A stretch of DNA of 11,730 bases. It comes from CAYJAD01 sp964370305. GTDB taxonomy: Bacteria; Desulfobacterota; Desulfovibrionia; Desulfovibrionales; Desulfovibrionaceae. A program made the position numbers and the translations under genes. A model generated the notes under the pieces. That model ran no database searches and was not told the origin of the DNA. It saw only the letters and a program-made list of their open reading frames with translations. The DNA lies in contig CAYJIU010000065.1 in NCBI GenBank assembly GCA_964370305.1, positions 1 through 11,730 on the forward strand, read 5' to 3'. This document shows, piece by piece, positions 7,124 through 11,730 of this stretch (the stretch's first letter is position 1; every line of letters starts with the position of its first letter).

Positions 7124-7594
7124 AGTTCCTTCCTCAGCTGCTGCTTCAAGTTCAGCTAAGAGCGACTCAAGTTGGCCTAATTGAGATTTTAGCTGTTGTA
7201 CTCGTGACGAGCTTTCGCCGCCATCTGATTGCGTTCCCGCCTTGCTAGATACTGAGGCTAACTCACTGGAAACTTGCTTAATTTGGCTTATTACATCTTC
7301 AATGGCATCTTCAGATGAGCTTTGCGCTGAACCGCCACCAGATCCACCAGGCTTATGGCTATTTAGTACATTTTTGAACTCTTGAGCTGTGGAACTTTCT
7401 GCATCATCTTTTTCTGCTCCATTGTCAGTTGACGCATTAGCCTCTTGCAATTGCATAAATAACACCCTAGCTTCTTCTGATATACTAACAGTATCTTGTG
7501 AGCCACGCTCAGAGGTCGTGTTTTCCCTCTGATTATAAATATCAGTCAGATCAAAACCAATGCTATTACTTGAATCAAGACCAAGAATATTCAT
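7118..7594 (-). CDS. Unrecognised small coiled-coil protein (158 aa) with SISEEAR motif
   Basis: A 158-residue acidic protein without signal peptide or membrane helix. The N-terminus MNILGLDSSNSIGFDL resembles that of the 278-aa neighbour. Residues about 34-54, DTVSISEEARVLFMQLQEA, recall the ISxEAR stretch common near the start of FlgM-like and other flagella-associated proteins, but this is similarity of style and not an assignment. A Ser/Gly-rich linker (PGGSGGGSAQSSS, about 82-94) leads to two helices: AIEDVISQIKQVSSELASV, then VQQLKSQLGQLESLLAELEAA with leucine heptads, suited to an oligomer. GAGAGG just upstream of the ATG is a good ribosome site. The stop codon TAA lies within a structured repeat element. 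Function unknown. Confidence 0.75.
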   Translation of the reverse strand: MNILGLDSSNSIGFDLTDIYNQRENTTSERGSQDTVSISEEARVLFMQLQEANASTDNGAEKDDAESSTAQEFKNVLNSHKPGGSGGGSAQSSSEDAIEDVISQIKQVSSELASVSSKAGTQSDGGESSSRVQQLKSQLGQLESLLAELEAAAEEGTS

Positions 7595-8079
7595 ATTTTC
7601 CTCTCAATTTTATCTTGAACCTATGCAAAACTATGCACTTGTACGTTCTGCATCCCCTAACTCTGCAGATATCTAACGCATGACAACCTGATTAGCACCA
7701 TCGTCACCATCAATGACGGAATTTTTTTCTCAACTTTGCTAAATCTTGCAAAAAATATTCCGTAAGTATTTTTTGCCCATTGCAAAATAAAACACAATCA
7801 TTACAATGCATTAAAACAATAAATAACTTATATCATTTATGCATGAGTTTTGTTGCTATGTGGTAATATTTTCCCGTAATACGCTTACTGCAAATCTATT
7901 TTACGTAAAATAAAAAGTGACATTTATACTAAAAATTAAAGCTAAAATTACCACAATTAGCAGTGTAAAATCACAAATGCATCATGCTTATGCAACATCA
8001 TCAAAGCGTTAACATGATAAAATTTTTAAATTTACTTTCCCAAAAACATATGATACAAGCTATTAAAATGGTTTAATAT
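7595..8079. other. Gene-free AT-rich region with inverted repeats
   Basis: No convincing gene in about 485 bp. It would hold the promoter of the 158-aa gene at its left end. Visible structures are GCAAAAAATA (7748-7757) paired with TATTTTTTGC (7767-7776) around nine bases, and the perfect 16-bp palindrome TATTTTACGTAAAATA at 7897-7912, which looks like a regulator site. A minus-strand open stretch (7673-7729) without a start codon ends in IDGDDGANQVVMR and could be a gene remnant. The rest is low-complexity A/T sequence in which I see nothing. Confidence 0.5.
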
Positions 8080-8193
8080 TTATCTCCCCACGAGCTCAAG
8101 ATTATCTGCGCCATCGTTAATAGTGCTGACAGTAGAAGCTTGTACATCACCAATAAGCATACTAACTCTTATGATGTATTCTTTATCATCCAT
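8080..8193 (-). CDS. Possible 37-aa small protein behind the zinc-finger gene
   Basis: A 37-codon ORF beginning MDDKEYIIRVSMLIGDV and ending INDGADNLELVGR. The composition is protein-like: charged start, hydrophobic centre, acidic end. It begins 18 bp after the stop of the six-CxxC gene on the same strand, so it could be cotranscribed. An AGGA overlapping that stop codon is about 16 nt from the ATG, too far for a strong ribosome site. No known family comes to mind. It may be real, a remnant, or chance. Confidence 0.35.
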   Translation of the reverse strand: MDDKEYIIRVSMLIGDVQASTVSTINDGADNLELVGR

Positions 8194-8211
8194 TCTATTT
8201 AGTGTGCGTTC

Positions 8212-8448
8212 CTATACTTGACCGGTGCCATTACAATCAGCACAAGGATAGCTGTTATCGCATTTAGGGCAGCTTAAGGGAATGAGCGTTTTTCTTCCTT
8301 CACAATGTGTGCAAGTTTTGGTTTCGCCATTCTCAAGCTTAATAAAACCGCGCCCGCTACAGTTCATACAAAGAATTTGCCTTTGCCCGCCCCAGCAAAT
8401 CCCGCAGGATTCTCTTTTAAAACCATTACAGCTTGGACATAATGTCAT
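8212..8448 (-). CDS. Small six-CxxC zinc-finger protein, DnaJ central-domain-like
   Basis: A 78-residue protein made almost entirely of cysteine pairs: C4/C7, C15/C18, C27/C30, C46/C49, C60/C63 and C69/C72, all CxxC. Several are in DnaJ-type CxxCxGxG context (CMNCSGRG, CADCNGTG, and the related CTHCEGR). Twelve cysteines could bind three zinc ions, whereas the DnaJ cysteine-rich domain has four repeats and two zincs. There is no J domain or substrate-binding domain, so this is a stand-alone zinc module, perhaps chaperone-, redox- or nucleic-acid-related. I use ATG 8448, with AGGATGG (about 8455-8461) before it. An in-frame TTG at 8478 would add ten residues but has no ribosome site. It is transcribed divergently from the thioesterase side. 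Confidence 0.8.
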   Translation of the reverse strand: MTLCPSCNGFKRESCGICWGGQRQILCMNCSGRGFIKLENGETKTCTHCEGRKTLIPLSCPKCDNSYPCADCNGTGQV

Positions 8449-8484
8449 GTTTTTCCATCCTAATTTAACGATTATCAATGCTCA

Positions 8485-8522
8485 TGAAACCTTATTTAAT
8501 GAACTATGCCAATGAGGTTTCA
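8485..8522. promoter_or_regulatory. 12-bp inverted repeat in a divergent intergenic region
   Basis: TGAAACCTTATT (8485-8496) pairs with AATGAGGTTTCA (8511-8522), with one T·G, around a 14-nt loop. It lies between the minus-strand zinc-finger gene and the + strand small ORFs, just before AAAAAGGGA. As a dyad it could be an operator shared by both directions. As RNA it would form a 5'-leader hairpin. Confidence 0.45.
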
Positions 8523-8537
8523 AAAAGGGATCTGACC

Positions 8538-8594
8538 ATGAAGGTAATTTATTACATCGCCATGGGCATTGCCAAGTTAAATTTACAAATTTAA
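8538..8594 (+). CDS. Possible 18-aa leader-type ORF
   Basis: ATG 8538 opens an 18-codon frame, MKVIYYIAMGIAKLNLQI, ending TAA 8592-8594. AAGGGA at 8525-8530, seven bases before the ATG, is an unusually good ribosome site for this AT-rich region. The peptide is hydrophobic with Lys at position 2, like a short membrane peptide or a translated leader. It precedes a second small ORF by 4 bp. Confidence 0.35.
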   Translation: MKVIYYIAMGIAKLNLQI

Positions 8595-8598
8595 GAGT

Positions 8599-8712
8599 AT
8601 GACTAAAAAAGACGAAAACAACCTCAAAAGCGCATATAATCACGGCAATACAGCATCATATTTCCTAGATATTTACATTTTCTATGGACATCAATCTATT
8701 TACAATTTATAA
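8599..8712 (+). CDS. Possible 37-aa small protein
   Basis: A 37-codon frame starting MTKKDENNLKSAYNHG and ending HQSIYNL, 4 bp after the stop of the 18-aa ORF and 45 bp before the thioesterase. The first half is polar and charged, the second aromatic (YFLDIYIFYG). The ribosome site is poor (AAGAG two bases before ATG), so translation would depend on coupling to the ORF in front. I do not recognise it; chance remains likely. Confidence 0.25.
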   Translation: MTKKDENNLKSAYNHGNTASYFLDIYIFYGHQSIYNL

Positions 8713-8757
8713 TGTTTTTTTACTTTCTTTGTTTTTTAACAGACACAAGGGATACTC

Positions 8758-9495
8758 ATGAATACAGAACTTGATCATACATATAAATTAAAAGTAGAAT
8801 TTGCTCATCTTGACTCACAAGGTTACATTAAACCGCATGGATATCAACACCTTATTGGCAGAATTGTTGATGAACATTTAGAAAATTATCATGTGGATTT
8901 TAATTCATGCATGGAAAAAAAGTTTGGATGGGTTGTCGTTAGCCTGCATTTTAAGATTGAAAAGCATGTGCAAGGTTGTGCAAATTTACATGTGAAAACG
9001 TGGCATAGTGAGCGCAAACGTATTTATTTTAGGCGTGAAGTTAAAGCCTTTGATGATGCAGGAGATGTGGTTTTTCTGGCTACTATCTATTCAGTTTTAA
9101 TGGATTTAAATGCACAAGCTATACATCGTAAAGAGGAGCTACCCTTTAAGCTTGTAGCTCCACATCCTGAAATTACGCTGGACGTGGCTCCTGTATTTAA
9201 ACAAAAACTTGAATATAATAATAATTGTGAACGTACAGTACTTAGAAGCTATATTGATGCTTTTGGACATGTTAATAATTGTCGCTACGGTGAATTTGCA
9301 TTTGATGCTTTATCAGATAAGCATGCCGATTTGTCTAAATTAAATGGATTTAGCATATATTTTTGTTCTGAGCTTAGATTGAATGAAATATTTATGATTG
9401 AAGAAAGTATACAAGATAAAATAGTTTTGCATGGATATAATAAATCGACTCAAAAAACATCATTTTATTGCGAATTTTTTATGGAAAACGTGTAA
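8758..9495 (+). CDS. Acyl-ACP thioesterase-like double-hotdog protein
   Basis: A 245-residue protein with the two-hotdog layout of bacterial acyl-ACP thioesterases, which release fatty acids from acyl carrier protein in the cytosol. The first half has FAHLDSQGYIKPHGYQHLIG (15-34) and the marked strand TWHSERKRIYFRREVKAF. The second half holds the active-site-like IDAFGHVNNCRYGEF (166-180), with Asp167, His171, Asn173, Asn174, Tyr177 and Glu179. In plant FatA/FatB enzymes the matching stretch reads D-x-N-x-H; here the Asn is Phe169, so the motif looks more like the 4-hydroxybenzoyl-CoA/YbgC form D-x-x-G-H. Acyl-ACP or acyl-CoA substrates are therefore both possible. AAGGGA at about 8747-8752 supports the start. 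The end lacks the usual terminator. Confidence 0.8.
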   Translation: MNTELDHTYKLKVEFAHLDSQGYIKPHGYQHLIGRIVDEHLENYHVDFNSCMEKKFGWVVVSLHFKIEKHVQGCANLHVKTWHSERKRIYFRREVKAFDDAGDVVFLATIYSVLMDLNAQAIHRKEELPFKLVAPHPEITLDVAPVFKQKLEYNNNCERTVLRSYIDAFGHVNNCRYGEFAFDALSDKHADLSKLNGFSIYFCSELRLNEIFMIEESIQDKIVLHGYNKSTQKTSFYCEFFMENV

Positions 9496-9605
9496 TTTTA
9501 TGCTGTTTTATAGTACTTTAGGTAAATTTGTTGACATAGTTAAGACGTAAAATCCCTTTGGATAAAAGCAGAAAATGCAAAAGCCATATTGAGCTATAGC
9601 ACCCC

Positions 9606-9638
9606 TTGCCCTTGCTACCCCTTAGGAGCAAGAGGCAA
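9606..9638. terminator. 11-pair bulged hairpin in a convergent gap
   Basis: TTGCCCTTGCT (9606-9616) pairs with AGCAAG-A-GGCAA (9627-9638), one A bulged, around a ten-base loop. It lies 110 bp after the thioesterase stop and downstream of the minus-strand exporter. There is no T-run, so it is probably a GC-rich palindromic repeat or a rho-dependent mRNA end and not a textbook terminator. Confidence 0.5.
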
Positions 9639-9691
9639 AGCCCCTAACAAGACCTCACAGGACGTAGAAAATTTATTTTTGTAAGCTACGT

Positions 9692-9763
9692 AGGGGTATT
9701 TGAAGCCGGTGTGCCTTTTTTGGAAAATACGTGGAAACGTGTTTTTCAGTATCAACTATTTAG
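9692..9763 (+). repeat. Structured ~70-nt element, copy B
   Basis: AGGGGTATTTG, then a weaker version of the small hairpin (9703-9717), then a 13-pair stem (9720-9732 with 9737-9749) capped by GGAA, then TATCAACTATTTAG running into the exporter's stop codon. Stem bases differ from copy A while pairing is kept. Its G·T pairs (9728-9741, 9723-9746, 9720-9749) are allowed only in + strand RNA. Confidence 0.7.
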
Positions 9764-10377
9764 GCAGTATCAATCGTTTGCCACGTAAGCATAGCGGCTA
9801 GACTCCACATAATAAGGCATACTATTGCGTCAAGAACTCTCCATGCCAACGGTTTTGTAAAATACGGGGCAAGAATTCTTCCACAAAGTGCTAGGATTGA
9901 AAACCAAATTAACGAGCCACAAGCAGCCCCTGCTCCAAAATAATATCGCCCTGCCCCCGCATAGTTGGTACTAATAGATCCAAGTAAAACAACCGTATCA
10001 AGATAGACATGGGGATTAAGAATAGAAACCGCAAGTGTTGTGAGGATAACCGACTTTAAAGGCCGTTTAACATTTTCTATTTTTACATCAACAGGATGTT
10101 GCTTAAAAGCGGAGCGAAAAGCTCTAAAACCAAAAAATACAAGAAAAAGAATTCCTCCCCATGTGGCAAGACTTTGAATTTGTGGATGAGCAACAATAAA
10201 TCCTCCAAATCCAAGAACACCTAGGGATATCAGAAGAATATCCCATACAATACAAATAATACATACAATAATATGGTGATTTTGGCGAATACTCTGTGAA
10301 AGCAAAAATGCATTTTGAGCACCAATAGCCATGATAAGACTCATCCCCATACCAAGGCCTTGAATGAAAGTTGTCAT
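9760..10377 (-). CDS. LysE/ArgO-family amino-acid exporter
   Basis: A 205-residue inner-membrane protein with about six hydrophobic segments (roughly 4-24, 37-60, 70-88, 108-130, 145-168, 180-200). The family signatures are both present: GAQNAF at 19-24 in the first helix, and LNPHVYLDTVVLLGS at 120-134. The latter is nearly the wording of E. coli ArgO and C. glutamicum LysE, exporters of basic amino acids. That supports export of arginine or lysine, though LysE relatives can carry other substrates. The start has AAGGA about 13 bases ahead, a slightly long spacing; no better ATG follows. It is convergent with the thioesterase and divergent from the integrase, with 219 bp of AT-rich DNA to the latter in which I see no clear promoter boxes. 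No LysG-type regulator is adjacent. Confidence 0.9.
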   Translation of the reverse strand: MTTFIQGLGMGMSLIMAIGAQNAFLLSQSIRQNHHIIVCIICIVWDILLISLGVLGFGGFIVAHPQIQSLATWGGILFLVFFGFRAFRSAFKQHPVDVKIENVKRPLKSVILTTLAVSILNPHVYLDTVVLLGSISTNYAGAGRYYFGAGAACGSLIWFSILALCGRILAPYFTKPLAWRVLDAIVCLIMWSLAAMLTWQTIDTA

Positions 10378-10596
10378 ATCTATTTTATTTTATCCTTTTT
10401 GAAAAATTTCTTCCACAAACTTATGCGCTAAACAAGCTTTTGGAAAAATTTAATCATGTATTACTAACATATAAAAGTCAAGACATGTATATATTTTCCA
10501 AATGTCTCTCATTTATCCTTGCATTGTATCATTCAAATTTTGCAATTTAGAAATGTATAAGCCAGTATGCCCCATACGTACAAATAAGATTTGAAC

Positions 10597-11730
10597 ATGG
10601 GTAAACTAGCAAAGATAATTCCCCATGCTCTTGATAATTTTTCCAAAGGCATGGGGTCAAAAAAGATAGGTACTACTCAATTTTTTACAGATATCAAGGC
10701 AAACTTGACACTGAGGGAGTAGGCTGGAGTTCTGACGGAGTGCGTCAAGAAACTTGCGAGAATATACTCTCTACCCTACGCATTAACCACAAGAGCGGCC
10801 TTGGGGCAAAGACCTATGCCGAGCTTAGAGCCGAAAATATTGATAAGCACGAGGAAGTTAAGGCACAGAAAAAGCATGATGCCGAACTTACCTTAAAGAA
10901 CGTCTTTGAAAATGGCTATCTTGCTTACACCAAGAATAACAAAAAAAATTCTGAAACCATTAAGAACGAAAAAGGTTTTTTTAAGCACTACATTGAGCCA
11001 TTTTTCAAGGATATATCCATAAAGCAAATTAACATAGCCTTGGTTGATAGATTTATTGCCAATCTTAACGATGTGCAAGGCGTTCATACTAAAAAGCCTT
11101 TGAGCGACAGCACCAAGCGGAATATATTAGCCACCATTAGCCAAGTATTCACTTATGCCCAAACTCGTATTGACAGCACACTACAAAACCCTATCAAGCT
11201 TGTGTCAAAGCCAAGAAGTGACAATGCAAGAGTGCGTTTTCTAAATACTGACGAGGCCAACACCCTACTTGATGAACTAAAAAAACGCTCCGTAGAATTG
11301 CATGATATTAGCTTAATATCACTATTTACAGGTATGAGAGCCGGCGAAATATTAAAACTTGCTTGGTGTGATGTGAATTTTGACGAAGAAAGTATCTATA
11401 TCAAAGACCCAAAAAACAAAGCCTCACGCCACGCCTACATGACAAAAGAAGTCAAAGACGTACTGCAAGCCATGTTCACAGTTAAGACAAGCGAGAAAGT
11501 GTTTACACATACAGAAGTATCACGCACCTTTGACCGAGCAGTTACATTCTTGGGCTTTAATGAGGGCATAGAGGACACAAGGCAGAAAGTATGCTTTCAT
11601 AGCCTACGCCATACCTTTGCATCATGGCACGCCAAAGCAGGAACACCACTCTTTACCATATCCAAATTACTAGGACATAAAGATATTAAAATGACCATGC
11701 GTTATGCCCACCTCTGCCCTACTGCTGAAA
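10597..11730 (+). CDS. Tyrosine-recombinase integrase, frame change near the N-terminus, runs off the window
   Basis: Phage/island integrase that would catalyse site-specific DNA recombination. The main frame is open from 10638 past the window end: RHGVKKDRYYSIFYRYQG and GVGWSSDG (arm-type DNA binding), an SAM-like core domain (about 10870-11230), then the catalytic domain with TGMRAGE (Arg at 11337-11339), the PKNK hairpin lysines (11412-11420), HSLRH (His 11598, Arg 11607), LGHK (His 11676) and RYAHL (Tyr 11703-11705). The full R-K-H-R-H-Y set is present. This frame has a stop at 10635-10637 and no start codon until GTG 10740, too far in. Frame +1 supplies ATG 10597 and MGKLAKIIPHALDNFSKG, then stops at TAG 10720-10722. 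The frames overlap at 10638-10719. The ribosome site before 10597 is weak. Confidence 0.85.
10659..10665 (+). promoter_or_regulatory. Possible -1 slippery heptamer (A AAA AAG)
   Basis: Read in the frame of ATG 10597 the codons are TCA AAA AAG, giving A AAA AAG, the dnaX/IS-type slippery sequence in the correct phase. A -1 slip joins the short upstream frame to the integrase frame. AAAGG at 10646-10650 lies about nine bases upstream, where an internal Shine-Dalgarno stimulates dnaX frameshifting. I see no strong hairpin in the 5-9 nt after it; a 5-bp stem at 10694-10708 is farther away. Confidence 0.4.

Noticed and set aside
7673..7729. Minus-strand peptide end IDGDDGANQVVMR, faintly like INDGADNLELVGR at 8080-8193
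   Set aside because: No start codon, an in-frame stop directly upstream, and the likeness is a few acidic/Gly residues. Not enough to claim a duplicated small gene.
8212..8478. TTG start at 8478 for the six-CxxC protein
   Set aside because: No ribosome site in front of it, whereas AGGATGG precedes ATG 8448. The extra ten residues carry no cysteines.
9531..9553. TTGACA followed by TAAAAT as a promoter
   Set aside because: The spacing is 11 bp, too short for sigma-70, and no gene starts downstream on this strand.
10378..10596. Possible tRNA or att site beside the integrase
   Set aside because: I looked for a tRNA-like cloverleaf or T-arm and for direct repeats and found none. The attachment site may lie beyond the right edge.
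10893..11087. Minus-strand open frame of 64 codons
   Set aside because: Antisense to the integrase core domain, with no ribosome site and shadow-like composition.

Overview
The window is AT-rich bacterial chromosome (somewhat under 40% G+C by eye) with a patchwork of metabolism, metal-resistance and accessory genes. Several protein styles recall Desulfovibrionaceae-type sulfate reducers: the CVC-type ArsR regulator, and an integrase whose arm-binding region reads GVGWSSDG. I infer that lineage from memory of family sequences and hold it only moderately. There is no rRNA, tRNA, CRISPR array or complete insertion sequence.

Left part (1-3860, + strand): a possible C-terminal tail of an upstream gene, an EamA/DMT permease, then a compact metal-resistance operon. 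In that operon an ArsR-family repressor sits behind a TTGACA promoter whose -10 end overlaps a perfect 18-bp palindrome. It is followed with tight coupling by a P1B-type (Zn/Cd/Pb) efflux ATPase. A 16-bp-stem hairpin closes this operon and, from the other side, a minus-strand pair: a radical SAM protein (4770-5645) with an SDR oxidoreductase (3925-4746) 23 bp downstream.

Middle part (5950-8760): mostly unrecognised minus-strand genes. Two polar, coiled-coil-rich proteins (278 and 158 aa) have little else in common but share a short N-terminal motif. They are separated by about 330 bp packed with hairpins. A gene-poor, very AT-rich stretch follows, then a 78-aa protein with six CxxC pairs and a possible 37-aa ORF behind it. 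Facing the other way are two small + strand ORFs and an acyl-ACP-thioesterase-like double-hotdog protein (8758-9495).

Right part (9496-11730): a hairpin-rich convergent gap, a LysE/ArgO-family amino-acid exporter on the minus strand, and the start of a tyrosine recombinase that runs off the window. The integrase keeps every catalytic residue visible here, but its N-terminal end is in a different frame. The two frames overlap across an A AAA AAG heptamer, the classic -1 slippery sequence. This is either programmed frameshifting or a 1-nt indel.

The most notable non-coding signal is a ~70-nt element present twice (about 7055-7123 and 9692-9763), each abutting the stop codon of a minus-strand gene. 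Both copies fold into a 13-pair stem capped by GGAA. The stem sequence differs between copies while pairing is kept, and all non-Watson-Crick pairs are G·U only if the + strand is the RNA.
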